From positions 62,001 through 126,000 of the forward strand of contig JAIQFE010000002.1 in assembly GCA_020073445.1 (NCBI GenBank): a stretch of DNA of 64,000 bases, written 5' to 3'. Numbering within the stretch: the stretch's first letter is position 1; each line of letters opens with the position of its first letter. Positions 25,851 to 35,694 of the stretch are shown here, one piece after another. The DNA comes from Terriglobia bacterium (GTDB taxonomy: Bacteria > Acidobacteriota > Terriglobia > Bryobacterales > Bryobacteraceae). The position numbers and the translations under genes are program-made. The notes beneath the pieces were generated by a model that had not been told where the DNA came from, made no database searches, and saw nothing but the letters and a program-made list of their open reading frames with translations.

Positions 25851-27079
25851 TGACTTCTCACGTCACTTCAGAACCCGACGCAACCGGTCACTTCGGTCCC
25901 TACGGCGGACGATTTGTGCCCGAAGTGCTCATGGCTCCACTCGAGGAGTTGGAGCAAGCTTACAAAGCGGCTAGCGCGGATCCGGCATTTCAGGCCGAGC
26001 TGACCGACCTTCTTACCCACTACGCCGGCCGCCCTACACCTCTGTATTACGCCCGCCGGCTCAGCGAGACTCTGGGCGGCGCGAAGATTTATATCAAGCG
26101 CGAGGATCTGCTCCACACTGGCGCGCACAAGATCAACAACTGCCTGGGCCAGGCGCTACTCGCCCGGCGCATGGGCAAGAAGCGCATCATCGCCGAGACC
26201 GGCGCGGGGCAACACGGAGTCGCCACCGCCAGCGCCTGCGCGTTGTTTGGCCTCGAATGCGTCGTCTACATGGGTGAAGAGGACATGCGCCGCCAGCGCC
26301 TGAACGTCTTCCGCATGCGGCTGATGGGCGCTACTGTGGTCGGCGTCGCGAACGGGAGCCGGACGCTCAAGGACGCCATCAGCGAGGCCATGCGCGACTG
26401 GGTCACCAATGTCCACACCACGCACTATCTGCTCGGTTCGGCGCTGGGGGCGCATCCGTATCCATTGATGGTCCGCGATTTTCATCGCGTGATCGGCGAT
26501 GAGACCCGCGCGGAAATTCTCAAACGCGAAGGCCGCCTGCCGGATTCGATCTTCGCCTGTGTCGGCGGTGGCTCGAACGCGATCGGCATGTTCCACGCCT
26601 TCATCGGCGATGAAAATGTCAAGCTGATCGGCATCGAAGCCGGCGGCCGCAGCCTCAAACTCGGCGAACATGCGGCGCGATTCGAGGGCGGGGCGCCGGG
26701 CGTGCTCCATGGAGCCAAAAGCTATCTCTTGCAAGACGCCGACGGCCAGGCTGCGTTGACGCACTCCGTCTCGGCCGGCCTCGATTACGTGCTGATCGGT
26801 CCCGAACACGCCTGGTTGCACGATCGCGGCCGCGCGGAATACACCTCGTGCAGCGATGCCGAAGCGCTGGCCGCCGCCAAGAAGCTGGCACGCACGGAGG
26901 GGATCATCCCGGCGCTCGAATCCGCGCACGCGGTGCACGAGACCATCCGCCGGGCGCCCGCCGAGCCCGGGAAGCTATTCGTCGTCAATCTTTCTGGCCG
27001 CGGCGACAAGGATACCGACATCTATCGTGAGAATTTCCCGGAGCTCGATGCAGCCGACCCGAATCCAAAAGCTGTTTGA
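25847..27079 (+). CDS. trpB: Tryptophan synthase beta chain
   Basis: A 410-residue PLP enzyme joining indole and serine. Hallmarks include [16 protein letters not shown], the PLP lysine in [39 protein letters not shown] and LSGRGDKD. It begins with ATG at 25847 overlapping the trpF stop by 4 bp, and its 3-prime end overlaps trpA by 32 bp. Overlaps on both sides indicate tight translational coupling with the alpha subunit. Confidence 0.96.
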   Translation: MMTSHVTSEPDATGHFGPYGGRFVPEVLMAPLEELEQAYKAASADPAFQAELTDLLTHYAGRPTPLYYARRLSETLGGAKIYIKREDLLHTGAHKINNCLGQALLARRMGKKRIIAETGAGQHGVATASACALFGLECVVYMGEEDMRRQRLNVFRMRLMGATVVGVANGSRTLKDAISEAMRDWVTNVHTTHYLLGSALGAHPYPLMVRDFHRVIGDETRAEILKREGRLPDSIFACVGGGSNAIGMFHAFIGDENVKLIGIEAGGRSLKLGEHAARFEGGAPGVLHGAKSYLLQDADGQAALTHSVSAGLDYVLIGPEHAWLHDRGRAEYTSCSDAEALAAAKKLARTEGIIPALESAHAVHETIRRAPAEPGKLFVVNLSGRGDKDTDIYRENFPELDAADPNPKAV

Positions 27080-27833
27080 ATCTGTCCGTAAAGAAAATCG
27101 TTCAGCGCTGATCGCCTACGTTACCGCGGGCGATCCTTCACCTGAACGCACTCCCGAAATCGTAGCGGCACTGGAGCGCGGAGGCGTCGATCTGATCGAG
27201 CTAGGCGTGCCGTTTTCCGATCCCATTGCGGATGGTCCGGTGATCCAGCGTGCCGCCGCCCGGGCGCTAAAGGCCGGCACCACGGTTCCCAAAGTTTTGG
27301 ACATGGCGCGCGCGATCCGAAAAACGTCGGAGATGCCGATCCTGCTATTCACGTATTTGAATCCGGTGTTGCGCTACGGGTTCGATAAGCTGGCTCGCGA
27401 TGCGAAGGCCGCGGGTATCGATGGCTGCCTGCTCACCGACGTGAGCGTCGAAGAAGCCGAACCGTACGTAGCCGCTATGCGCGCGGCAGAGCTCGACACC
27501 GTTTTTCTCGCCGCACCGACTTCCACGGAACGACGTTTGAATCTGGTCGCGCAGTATTCCACCGGTTTCGTGTATCTTGTTTCGAGGACCGGAGTCACCG
27601 GGGAACAAGTGGCGTTGTCGGATTCGCTCGCACCCTTGATTGACAAGATGCGAGCCGCGACCAAATTGCCGCTGGCGGCGGGATTCGGGATCTCTACGCC
27701 GGATCAGGCCGGTGCCGTGGCAAAGATGGCCGACGGTGTGGTGGTGGGCAGCGCGATCGTGCGCCAGATCGAAAAAGATCCGAGCGGCCTCGAATCCCTG
27801 GCCCGGTCGCTTGCGGAGAGAATGAAGAAATGA
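27048..27833 (+). CDS. trpA: Tryptophan synthase alpha chain
   Basis: A 261-residue TIM-barrel subunit that cleaves indole-3-glycerol phosphate to indole for TrpB. Key parts: [34 protein letters not shown] (catalytic Glu and Asp), [35 protein letters not shown] and [14 protein letters not shown] start at ATG 27048, inside the end of trpB, because it gives the normal N terminus; the open frame before it is a trpB shadow. It overlaps the chorismate mutase gene by 4 bp. Confidence 0.95.
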   Translation: MQPTRIQKLFESVRKENRSALIAYVTAGDPSPERTPEIVAALERGGVDLIELGVPFSDPIADGPVIQRAAARALKAGTTVPKVLDMARAIRKTSEMPILLFTYLNPVLRYGFDKLARDAKAAGIDGCLLTDVSVEEAEPYVAAMRAAELDTVFLAAPTSTERRLNLVAQYSTGFVYLVSRTGVTGEQVALSDSLAPLIDKMRAATKLPLAAGFGISTPDQAGAVAKMADGVVVGSAIVRQIEKDPSGLESLARSLAERMKK

Positions 27834-28129
27834 CTTCTGAGGAAGCTTCCAGACTTCTGGAAAACAGCCGGAAAAGGATCGACGATATCGACGTCACGCT
27901 GGTCGATCTGCTGAATCGCCGGGCCGGCGTGGTCGAGGATGTCGTAGCAGCGAAGCGCGTGCTTAAAAAAGAGGTCGACGATCCCAGCCGCCGGGAACAA
28001 GTCCTCGCGCATGCCCGGGCGCAAAACGCCGGTCCCTTGTCGAACGAAGAATTGACCAGCATCTTCGAGCGCATCATCGACAAGATGAGCGACCATCAGG
28101 TGGCCCGCCTCAAAACCGGACACTCGTGA
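27830..28129 (+). CDS. aroQ: Chorismate mutase, AroQ type
   Basis: A 99-residue all-helical chorismate mutase that makes prephenate from chorismate. ENSRKRIDDIDVTLVDLLNRRAGVVEDVVAAK carries the usual Arg and Lys of the AroQ active site, and RREQVLAHARAQNAGPL and IFERIIDKM complete the three helices. It is a stand-alone domain, overlapping trpA by ATGA and followed after 13 bp by tyrA, so tryptophan and tyrosine branches are joined in one transcript. Confidence 0.9.
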   Translation: MTSEEASRLLENSRKRIDDIDVTLVDLLNRRAGVVEDVVAAKRVLKKEVDDPSRREQVLAHARAQNAGPLSNEELTSIFERIIDKMSDHQVARLKTGHS

Positions 28130-28142
28130 AAACGGTCGCCCC

Positions 28143-28934
28143 GTGAAAACGATAGCGATTGCCGGCGTCGGGCTCATCGGCGGCTCTTTCGCTCTTGCGC
28201 TCCGCAAGGCGGGATTTCAGGGAAAAATCATCGGGGTCAGCTCCCCGGTGACCGTCCAGAAAGCTCTCGCCCTGGGCGTCATCGATCAGGCACTGCCATT
28301 GGCCGAAGCTGCCGCGACAGCCGATCTTGTTTATCTCGCCCAGCCCATTGGCCAGATCCTCGAGACGCTCGATGCGCTTGAGACCGGCGCGTTGGTCACC
28401 GACGCAGGCAGTACGAAAGCGGTCATCTGCGAACGTGGCGGGCGGCTCAAGCGGTTCGTCGGAGGACACCCGATGGCCGGCAAGGAATCGCGCGGTGTGG
28501 AGCATGCGGATGCCGACCTGTTCCGCGGCCGTCCTTATGTATTGACTTCTCGCGAGCCGGAAATGGAAACCTGGATCGAACGTTTTGGGGCACGTTTGGT
28601 AATCCTCGATCCAGTGGAGCATGATCGCCAGGTCGCGTTCGTGTCGCATCTTCCGCAACTGCTTTCGACCACGCTTGCTTCGGTCCTCGCCGGGAAAGAG
28701 CAGGTGGCTGGTCCCGCCGCGGCCGATCTGACGCGCCTGGCGCTGAGCCCTTACGATATCTGGCGCGATATTTTCGCCACCAATGCCGAGCCTATTGATG
28801 CCGCGATCGGCGCTTTTATCGCGCGTCTGGAAGAGGTTCGCAAGCAACTGCGGTCGTCGGAACTTGAGGCTGTGTTTTCCCGGGCCGCCGCATCCGCCCG
28901 CGCCCTGCGTCACCCTTTATCTAACAAGCGTTAG
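28143..28934 (+). CDS. tyrA: Prephenate/arogenate dehydrogenase
   Basis: A 263-residue NAD(P)-dependent dehydrogenase for tyrosine synthesis. It has the N-terminal fold IAIAGVGLIGGSFALALR, VTDAGSTKAVI, GGHPMAGKESRGVEHA, a typical segment of the catalytic domain, and a helical C terminus with HLPQLLSTTLASVL. No ACT domain is present. The start is GTG at 28143. Last gene of the aromatic amino-acid run. Confidence 0.92.
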   Translation: MKTIAIAGVGLIGGSFALALRKAGFQGKIIGVSSPVTVQKALALGVIDQALPLAEAAATADLVYLAQPIGQILETLDALETGALVTDAGSTKAVICERGGRLKRFVGGHPMAGKESRGVEHADADLFRGRPYVLTSREPEMETWIERFGARLVILDPVEHDRQVAFVSHLPQLLSTTLASVLAGKEQVAGPAAADLTRLALSPYDIWRDIFATNAEPIDAAIGAFIARLEEVRKQLRSSELEAVFSRAAASARALRHPLSNKR

Positions 28935-28949
28935 CCCACTGTGAACGGC

Positions 28950-28968
28950 AGGCACACCTTTTGTGCCT
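28950..28968 (+). terminator. Weak hairpin after tyrA
   Basis: AGGCACA / TGTGCCT with a 5-base loop, 16 bp after the tyrA stop and without a T-run. It might end the aromatic operon; the support is modest. Confidence 0.3.
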
Positions 28969-29031
28969 CTAAAGTGCTCAAAATAAACATGCAACCGTTT
29001 GGTTAGCGGCGTGCGTCTAAGACTTTTACGT

Positions 29032-30306
29032 ATGCGCACGCTGTTGCTGACGGGAATATTCGCGGTGGTTCTTCCAATCGGGTGCGCGCCGTTCCCGGAT
29101 GGGCCTTCCGACGAAGAAGCCGGACCCACGAACGTAAACACCCGGCTGATCGTCGAAAGTGTTCAGGTTGTCGGGCGGGGGAGCGCCAAGATCAGCGATC
29201 CGCTGCGTTCCGAGCTGGGCGAGGTCGCCGGCAAGAATTTCGATCAAACGCTACTCGATCGTCTGGCGGATCGTATTAAGCGCGAACTTCACGCGCCCGA
29301 AGTTAAGATGCACGTCGTCAAGGGCGACGTGCCGGACCACGTGATCGTGAACTTCGAGATCGGCGCGGAACATGAAAAGCGCTTCGACCTGGATCTGTCG
29401 CGCTTCCTGTATCACTCCAAGCAAGGGTGGTCGGGCCAGGGACACGCGACCGTCAACGTCCACGAGAACGCGTTTAGCTTCGGCATGGTCAGCGACGGCG
29501 ACCGGCTGAGCGAGCGCTATGCGGGTATTCAGGCCGGCTACGAGCGGAAACACGTGGGTACGGACCGGCTGCAGCTCCGCTTCGATTTTTCGAGCTATCA
29601 CGAACAGTGGAATGACGCCACGCTGCTCGAAGCCGCGCCCGGCGACATCTACCGGACGCGAACGCAATTTTCTCCCACGGCGACCGTCGTGATCCTGGAG
29701 CCGCTGGTCGTCAGCTTCGGCGTAGATTTCGCGCGATATCGGCTGAGTCTGCCGGTAGCGAAAACCGAATCGTCCAACGCGGTGGTATCAACTCTGCGCT
29801 ACCACCAGCGTTGGGGTTCGGCTAGCGGCGCGCCTCAAGGAAAGGACGAAGGCGAGCACGATCTGCGGGCCTCCTACTCGGTGCGCGCGGGAACGCATTT
29901 CCTCGAAAGCGACCCAGTCTTTGCGCGGCATGAGACCGAGGCGCACTATCGCTTCCGCCGCGGACATCAGGATCTCTCGATCGGATTCCTCGCGGGAAAG
30001 ATCTCCGGACTGGCGCCGTTATTCGAACGTTTCGTGCTCGGCAATGCCGAGACGCTACGCGGGTGGAACAAGTTCGATCTGGACCCGTTGGGCGCATCGC
30101 ACATAGCGCACGGGTCTATCGATTACGTCTATCGCGGATTTTTAGTGTTCTACGATACAGGAGCCGTATGGGACCGGCCCGAAGAACGCGAGCAGAAACA
30201 GTCGCTCGGGCTCGGTTGCAGGAAAAGCGGTTTTCAGTTGGCGGTGGCATTCCCGGCCAGGAGCGGGACCGTCAATCCGGTGTTTTACGCAGGGATGAAT
30301 TTCTAG
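29032..30306 (+). CDS. Outer-membrane surface-antigen protein (Omp85/BamA-like barrel)
   Basis: About 424 residues. A signal region ends in LPIGC, which may be a lipobox. Residues about 40-110 look like one POTRA-type domain (VESVQVVGRG, NFDQTLLDRLADRIKRELH), followed by a predicted beta barrel. The barrel has LFERFVLGNAETLRGWNKFD, a recognisable Omp85-family feature close to the RGY/RGF motif, and ends FYAGMNF with the terminal aromatic residue of outer-membrane proteins. It is shorter than BamA and more like a single-POTRA relative. The start is uncertain between ATG 29032 and GTG 29011. Confidence 0.68.
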   Translation: MRTLLLTGIFAVVLPIGCAPFPDGPSDEEAGPTNVNTRLIVESVQVVGRGSAKISDPLRSELGEVAGKNFDQTLLDRLADRIKRELHAPEVKMHVVKGDVPDHVIVNFEIGAEHEKRFDLDLSRFLYHSKQGWSGQGHATVNVHENAFSFGMVSDGDRLSERYAGIQAGYERKHVGTDRLQLRFDFSSYHEQWNDATLLEAAPGDIYRTRTQFSPTATVVILEPLVVSFGVDFARYRLSLPVAKTESSNAVVSTLRYHQRWGSASGAPQGKDEGEHDLRASYSVRAGTHFLESDPVFARHETEAHYRFRRGHQDLSIGFLAGKISGLAPLFERFVLGNAETLRGWNKFDLDPLGASHIAHGSIDYVYRGFLVFYDTGAVWDRPEEREQKQSLGLGCRKSGFQLAVAFPARSGTVNPVFYAGMNF

Positions 30307-30351
30307 CTGTGAGCGATTAAGACAAGAGACGAGCGATTAAAACAACAAGTG

Positions 30352-30966
30352 ATGCGCATGCGCACCATCAAACCGTGGTGGGTTATTGCGGCGTTCCTCT
30401 CCGGGCTGGCTTTCGCGATGTTTGCCGAGGACTTGATCCTCAGCACGCAGGAAAGCCGTCTGGAGTTTGCAGCGCCGCGCGTGCATTTCCTCGTCGGCAA
30501 ACCTTTGGAGCGCTTGCGCAACGCCTCCGAAGTGCCCTTCGTCTTCAAGATCACCCTGTGGTCGGGAACCCGCAGCCACGTACTGCGCGAAGTTCCGGCG
30601 CGTTTCGTAGTCAGCTACGATCTGTGGGAAGAGAAGTTCTCGGTGACTAAGCTGGTGATGCCTCGCCGGACGGCCCGCCACCTGACCAACGATGCCGCGG
30701 AGGCGTGGTGCCTTCAGGAAATGTCGCAGGACGTGAGCGGCGTCAGTCCCAATGAGCCTCTCTGGGCGCGCCTGGAAATCCGAGCCGAGGATGGCAAGGA
30801 AGGCGGCCTGCCGTTCGGACGCGGGAACATCACCGATTCCGGCATCAGCCTGACCAGCTTGATCGAAGTTTTCAGTCATCCTGCCGCCACGACGCAGCCG
30901 CACTGGACCATCGAGACCGGGCCCGTGACGCTGGACGAGTTGCGCCGGGGCCGCCGCCGCGGCTGA
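30352..30966 (+). CDS. DUF4390 family exported protein
   Basis: A 204-residue protein with an N-terminal hydrophobic signal or anchor (WWVIAAFLSGLAFAMF) and a beta-rich body matching DUF4390 (LERLRNASEVPFVFKITLWSG, RFVVSYDLWEEKFSVTKL). This family is typically found directly before NtrY/NtrX-type genes, as here (33 bp to ntrY). Its role is unknown; a sensory accessory to the kinase is plausible. Two short direct copies of GAGCGATTAA lie just upstream (30311-30320, 30331-30340). Confidence 0.78.
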   Translation: MRMRTIKPWWVIAAFLSGLAFAMFAEDLILSTQESRLEFAAPRVHFLVGKPLERLRNASEVPFVFKITLWSGTRSHVLREVPARFVVSYDLWEEKFSVTKLVMPRRTARHLTNDAAEAWCLQEMSQDVSGVSPNEPLWARLEIRAEDGKEGGLPFGRGNITDSGISLTSLIEVFSHPAATTQPHWTIETGPVTLDELRRGRRRG

Positions 30967-30999
30967 TAGTCTGGTTCTGTCATTGTGATTCGGTAAGAC

Positions 31000-32397
31000 A
31001 TGAACCGGCTGCGGACCCGCCTGATCGCCGTATTCCTTCTGGCCACCCTTGTGCCTCTGGGTCTCACTCTGTGGACTTCGCTCAGCTTGCTGGAACGCAG
31101 CCTCCAACTGGCGCCCCTGACTCAGATGGACGCGTTGTCTCAATCGCTCGAGAAGACCGGGCGCGAGCTGTATCAGCAAGCGCGAGAATCGCTGCGGCGC
31201 GATGCGGTCGAGGGCCGTGTCCGGCCCGTGGAACTCAGTCCGGCGGATGCCCAGGCATTTCGCGAGCGGGGCCTGGATGAGGAATTCGTGCTGGCCGGCG
31301 CCAATGGCGATCGGCTGGATTACTACGTTTTGGGCAAACGCAACGTGATGCTGTATTCGCGGCAACTGAACGTTCCCTTGGGCGAGCTCACCAGGCAGAT
31401 CGGAGACGCGCGGCAAACCGTCGAAACGTCGGACGTGCGCGATTTCCGCCGCGGATTTCGAGGAGCGCTGTTGTCGATCGCCGCGTCGCTATGGCTGGCG
31501 GCTCTGGCGGCTCTCGTGTTTCTGGCCGCGCGCATCACTCGGCCCATACGGCAGTTGACGCAGGGATTGGAACGCGTGGCCTCGGGCGACCTAGCCACTC
31601 GTGTGCCCGGGTCATCCCCTCATTCACAAGGCTCGGGTGAAATCGCCGCGGCGATGCGCGCGTTCAATCATATGGCGAGCCAGCTCCAGCAGGCCCAGGA
31701 ACGCTTGATCCAGGTAACCCGCGTGGCCAGCTGGCAGGCGCTCGCGCGCAAGATGGCGCACGAAGTGAAGAATTCGCTGACGCCGATTCGCCTGACCATG
31801 GAAGAGATCGTCAGCCGCCAGGGCGCGGCGGACGGGCCGTTCCTCGAACAAGCCGCGCAGATTGTCGCCGATGAGGTGAACACTCTGGAGAAACGAGTTC
31901 GCGCATTTTCGGAATTTTCCGCGGAGCCTCCGGTACTGCCGGCCGAGATCGACGTCAACGCACTGGTGGAGGAACGCGTGTCCTTCCTCAAGAACGCGCA
32001 TCCGGATGTCATCTATCAAATGAATCTCGCTCCCGACCGGCCCAAAGCCGTCGCCGACCCGGATCTGATCAAGGGCGTGCTGACGAACCTGCTGGAGAAT
32101 GCTGCGGAAGCGGCTCGGCCTGGTGGCGTCGTGATGGCGCGCACGTCGCGCGCGGGCGAGCAACTGAATATCGAAGTGCACGACTCGGGTCCGGGACTCA
32201 ACTTGCAGGCGCAATCGAGCCTGTTCGAGCCGACCATTTCCTTCAAGAAGGGCGGCATGGGTCTGGGGCTTTCCATCGCCCGCCGAAGCGCCCTGCTGTG
32301 CGGCGGCGATATTCAGACGCTGCATGGCGAGCTGGGCGGCGCGGCATTTCGGGTGATTTTGGCCGCGGCCCATATCCATAGAGCGAACGGAGTTTAA
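31000..32397 (+). CDS. ntrY: NtrY-like sensor histidine kinase
   Basis: A 465-residue membrane kinase. Membrane segments at about 8-30 and 155-178 bracket a periplasmic domain. A HAMP domain follows (ITRPIRQLTQGLERVASGDLATRV), then HisKA with the phosphoacceptor His at about 254 in ARKMAHEVKNSLTPI, and HATPase boxes NLLENAAEAA, HDSGPGL and GGMGLGLSIARR. It overlaps ntrX (last base of the stop shared with the next start). This fits the known DUF4390-ntrY-ntrX module, often tied to nitrogen or redox control; the signal is unknown. Confidence 0.87.
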   Translation: MNRLRTRLIAVFLLATLVPLGLTLWTSLSLLERSLQLAPLTQMDALSQSLEKTGRELYQQARESLRRDAVEGRVRPVELSPADAQAFRERGLDEEFVLAGANGDRLDYYVLGKRNVMLYSRQLNVPLGELTRQIGDARQTVETSDVRDFRRGFRGALLSIAASLWLAALAALVFLAARITRPIRQLTQGLERVASGDLATRVPGSSPHSQGSGEIAAAMRAFNHMASQLQQAQERLIQVTRVASWQALARKMAHEVKNSLTPIRLTMEEIVSRQGAADGPFLEQAAQIVADEVNTLEKRVRAFSEFSAEPPVLPAEIDVNALVEERVSFLKNAHPDVIYQMNLAPDRPKAVADPDLIKGVLTNLLENAAEAARPGGVVMARTSRAGEQLNIEVHDSGPGLNLQAQSSLFEPTISFKKGGMGLGLSIARRSALLCGGDIQTLHGELGGAAFRVILAAAHIHRANGV

Positions 32398-33734
32398 TGG
32401 CCCAGCGACGCATCCTGGTTGTCGACGACGAAGAAAATATCGGCCGCAGCCTGCGCCTGATTCTCGAGCGCGAAGGCTATGCGGTCAGCCTCTGTTCGTC
32501 GATCGGCGAGGCGAAAGCGTATCCACAGCGCGCCGATGTTTACTTGCTGGACGTGCGGCTGCCTGACGGCAGCGGCGTCGATCTGCTGCGATGGCTGAAG
32601 TCCAACGACAATGACGCGCCGGTGATCATGATTTCGGGTCACGGGACCATCGCGGATGCCGTGGAAGCCACTCGCGCCGGGGCGTTCGATTTTCTGGAAA
32701 AACCTCTGGGCCGCGAACATGTTCTGCTCGCCTTGCGGCATGCGCTGGACGAGACCAAATTGCGCGAAGAGAACCGGCATTTGCGCGAACTGGTGGGCGG
32801 CGCGCGCATGATCGGGTCGAGTCCGGCTTTCGGGCGCGTGGTGGAGCAAGCCACCATGGCCGCGCGCAGCGATGCTCGAGTATTGCTGGCCGGAGAATCC
32901 GGTACCGGCAAGGAACTGCTGGCCGCGCACATTCACGCCGAAAGCCCGTTTTCCACGGGGCCGTTCGTCAAAGTGAACTGCGCGGCAATCCCGACGGAGT
33001 TGATCGAGAGCGAACTCTTCGGGCACGAGAAAGGCGCGTTCACGGGGGCGACCACGGCGCGGCGGGGCAAGTTCGAGCTGGCCGACCGTGGCACCCTGTT
33101 TCTGGACGAAGTCGGCGATCTGCACGCGGCGTCGCAGGCTAAGCTCCTGCGCGTCTTGCAGGAGGGAGAGTTTCATCGCGTGGGCGGCGAGCAGGCCATT
33201 CGCGTGTCCGTGCGCGTGATCGCGGCAACCAATCGCGATCTGACGGAGATGGTTTCTCAACAAAAGTTTCGCGAAGACCTGTACTATCGCCTGTGCGTTG
33301 TGCCGGTGCGCGTGCCGAGCCTGCGGGAGCGTCGTGAGGATATCGGCGCGCTCGCCGAATACTTCCTGGTCGAGTTTTGCGCGCGCAACAATTTCAAGCC
33401 GAAGCGGCTGGCGCAGAGTGCGCTCGAAGCCTTCGAGGATTACGGCTGGCCGGGCAACATCCGCGAGCTGCGCAACACGGTCGAACGTATGGCGATCCTG
33501 ACCCGCGGCGATGAGATCGACGCCGAGGCAGTGCCGGTCGAAATCCGGATCGCACGCGGCGCCGGCGTCAAAGGGAACTTGCGCGAGGCCCGCGAATCGG
33601 CCGAACGTGAGCACATCCTCAAGGCGCTGGAGGAATCCAAGTGGAACGTTTCGGGCGCGGCTCGAGTGCTCGGGATGGAACGGACCAACCTGCACAAACG
33701 CATCCGCGCGCTGGGACTCACTAGAGAGAAGTGA
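32397..33734 (+). CDS. ntrX: NtrX-like sigma-54-dependent response regulator
   Basis: A 445-residue transcription activator. The receiver has acidic VVDDEENIGR and phosphoacceptor Asp at about 52 in YLLDVRLPDGSG. The AAA+ domain has Walker A GESGTGKE (166-173), the sigma-54 contact loop GAFTGA (213-218) and GTLFLDEVGDL. A Fis-type helix-turn-helix ends the protein (SGAARVLGMERTNLHKRIRALGL). Phosphorylated by the adjacent NtrY-like kinase. No clear sigma-54 promoter was found by eye nearby. Confidence 0.9.
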   Translation: MAQRRILVVDDEENIGRSLRLILEREGYAVSLCSSIGEAKAYPQRADVYLLDVRLPDGSGVDLLRWLKSNDNDAPVIMISGHGTIADAVEATRAGAFDFLEKPLGREHVLLALRHALDETKLREENRHLRELVGGARMIGSSPAFGRVVEQATMAARSDARVLLAGESGTGKELLAAHIHAESPFSTGPFVKVNCAAIPTELIESELFGHEKGAFTGATTARRGKFELADRGTLFLDEVGDLHAASQAKLLRVLQEGEFHRVGGEQAIRVSVRVIAATNRDLTEMVSQQKFREDLYYRLCVVPVRVPSLRERREDIGALAEYFLVEFCARNNFKPKRLAQSALEAFEDYGWPGNIRELRNTVERMAILTRGDEIDAEAVPVEIRIARGAGVKGNLREARESAEREHILKALEESKWNVSGAARVLGMERTNLHKRIRALGLTREK

Positions 33735-34762
33735 ACACTTTGATCCGCCTGCTGAGTAGATGTGCTCTTGCAGTGGTGACGTTAGCGACCGTGTTGGCAT
33801 GCGCAGGCGCGACTTACCAGTTGATCGGCACTTGGCGCGATGCACGCCGTTTTCCGCAACGGGGAAAGTCAGTCCAAGTGGGACAGATCAAGCTGAACCT
33901 GGATTGTTACGGCCAAGGGTATCCAACGGTAATTCTGGACAGCGGCATGGGGGTTCCCGCCCTAGGCTGGATCAGAGTCCAGCCGGAGGTCGCCAAGTTC
34001 GCGCGTGTCTGTTCGTACGATCGTGCAGGGTACGGCTGGAGCGAACCGGGGCCGGAGCCTCGCACGAGTTTGCAGATCGCGACAGAACTCAACGCACTTC
34101 TGGATGCTGCAGGCGAACGGCGGCCGTACATCTTGGTTGGGCATTCTTTCGGGGGATACAACGTGCGCGTTTTCACAAGACAATACCCGAACGATGTTTT
34201 GGGAATCGTTCTTGTGGACGCTAGCCACGAAGATGAGGAAGAACGCATCGATAGTTTGCTGCCGGCGGCGATTAGAGAGCGGGAGAGAAGAGATGAGGAA
34301 AGGAACGAGAAGCTGGATCGGATCCTTGCTCCTTTGCGCCTTCATCTGGGCATCGAGCGATTAGAAGTAGCTGCCGGCTGGGACGTACCTGGTTACCGTT
34401 CGAAGGATTTGCAAGAAGAGTTCCTCTATCTCGAACAGCAAACCAAGTCCATGCACGCGGTCGAGTCGGAAGCCAGCGCCGAGGGACAAAGTTCGGCTCA
34501 GGCTCGCGCTGCGGGAAATTTTGGAGACCGCCCGCTGATCATACTAACCGCAGGCAAACCCTACGATCCCGATTCACTGCTGACGAAGGAGGATCTTGAC
34601 CGGCAAAACGACATGTGGATCAACGTTCTGCAGATGGAGGAAACGCACCTTTCCAGTCGCGGCAAGCAGATTGTTGTCCGGGACAGTGGCCACATCATTC
34701 CCTCTGAGCGCCCGGATACCGTCATCTCGGCAATCCACGAAGTGTGGATGGCGGTGCGGTAG
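33731..34762 (+). CDS. Alpha/beta hydrolase, membrane-anchored or secreted
   Basis: A 343-residue hydrolase with an N-terminal hydrophobic segment (CALAVVTLATVLACAGA). The fold is supported by VILDSGMG, SYDRAGYGWSEPG, the nucleophile elbow VGHSFGG (Ser about 139), and VVRDSGHIIPSE with the catalytic His near the end. Substrate unknown. It starts with GTG overlapping the end of ntrX, so it is in that transcript. Base composition looks a little lower in GC than its neighbours. Confidence 0.75.
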   Translation: MNTLIRLLSRCALAVVTLATVLACAGATYQLIGTWRDARRFPQRGKSVQVGQIKLNLDCYGQGYPTVILDSGMGVPALGWIRVQPEVAKFARVCSYDRAGYGWSEPGPEPRTSLQIATELNALLDAAGERRPYILVGHSFGGYNVRVFTRQYPNDVLGIVLVDASHEDEEERIDSLLPAAIRERERRDEERNEKLDRILAPLRLHLGIERLEVAAGWDVPGYRSKDLQEEFLYLEQQTKSMHAVESEASAEGQSSAQARAAGNFGDRPLIILTAGKPYDPDSLLTKEDLDRQNDMWINVLQMEETHLSSRGKQIVVRDSGHIIPSERPDTVISAIHEVWMAVR

Positions 34763-34780
34763 TCAGTCAACTTCTACGAT

Positions 34781-35611
34781 TCAGTACTTTGGGACCTTGA
34801 TCCGGCCTTCCCACAGACTTTTGTTGTTCTCCTCGCAGGAGTACTCCATGATCTGGGTGTCGGTGCGAAGCGTGAAGGTCCGCTTGTTGCCCCAATCCTC
34901 GGTGAACGCCTTGGGATCGTGAATCGTCACTTCATAGGACATGTGGCCGAGATCGGGCCGGCTGAAACGTTCGGTAATTTCGAGCGCGTCGCTGTGGGGA
35001 TGACCGGCTGTGTCGAGCCTGGTCTTGCCGTTGAAGTTGTTGGTGTGCACGACCAGCGTGTCGCCTTCCCAATGGCCCACGGAATCTCCGAACCACGTCG
35101 GATCGATGTTCTTAGCATGCGGGCGGCCATCAATCGGAATCAGCTTGAACCAGGTGTTCTGCTCGTATAACAATGCGAGGAACGGAGCGTTCTGGATGAA
35201 CTGGATCGGGTCGGGCGAATTCATGGAGCGCATCAGTCCGAACGGCAGGCACGCTCCCGTGTAATCGCCCTCGTCGGCTCTGTACTCGTCCCACTTCGCT
35301 TTATACGCCGCGGTATAGGGGAGTTCTTTCGGCCCCGTTGGGTCGCCCTGGCGAGTGTCCTTGGCTGGTCCGGACGCCATATTCGGCGTGTACGGCCGGA
35401 ACCAGAGACCGCTCAGATCGGGTTTTCCATCCGCCGCGCGCGGCGTCGGACCCGTGGGAGCGGACGGTCCACGTGCGCCACCCTTACCTTTTCCGGCTCC
35501 CTTGCCCTGTGCCTTGCCTTGCCCAGCGGCGGGTTCCTGCGAAAATGCCAAGCCGACCATGGACAGCGCGATCGCGGCGCTCAAAATTCCAACCTGGAGA
35601 CGGGTACTCAT
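34781..35611 (-). CDS. Secreted protein of the acidobacterial 'DGKPDLSGLW' family
   Basis: A 276-residue exported protein. Signal peptide to about residue 24, a Lys/Gly-rich stretch (KAQGKGAGKGKGGARG), then ADGKPDLSGLWFRPY and the shared body motifs DPTWFGDSVGHWEGDTLVVH, TAGHPHSDALEITERF and ending MEYSCEENN. The same core recurs at 46576, 47595 and in the first half of 60302. No catalytic site is evident and the function is unknown. Start ATG 35611 has AGGAG 9 bases upstream, better than the ATG at 35635. Confidence 0.7.
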   Translation of the reverse strand: MSTRLQVGILSAAIALSMVGLAFSQEPAAGQGKAQGKGAGKGKGGARGPSAPTGPTPRAADGKPDLSGLWFRPYTPNMASGPAKDTRQGDPTGPKELPYTAAYKAKWDEYRADEGDYTGACLPFGLMRSMNSPDPIQFIQNAPFLALLYEQNTWFKLIPIDGRPHAKNIDPTWFGDSVGHWEGDTLVVHTNNFNGKTRLDTAGHPHSDALEITERFSRPDLGHMSYEVTIHDPKAFTEDWGNKRTFTLRTDTQIMEYSCEENNKSLWEGRIKVPKY

Positions 35612-35694
35612 ATAGTTAAACTCCTGCCGTTTCACGGCCCAAATGACTCGTTCTATTCTACAGCACCAATTTCAGGGGTGCCTAACTGGCCCTT

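Noticed and set aside
32394-33845. A 483-codon open frame opposite ntrX
   Set aside because: Fully antisense to a textbook sigma-54 activator; no family features.
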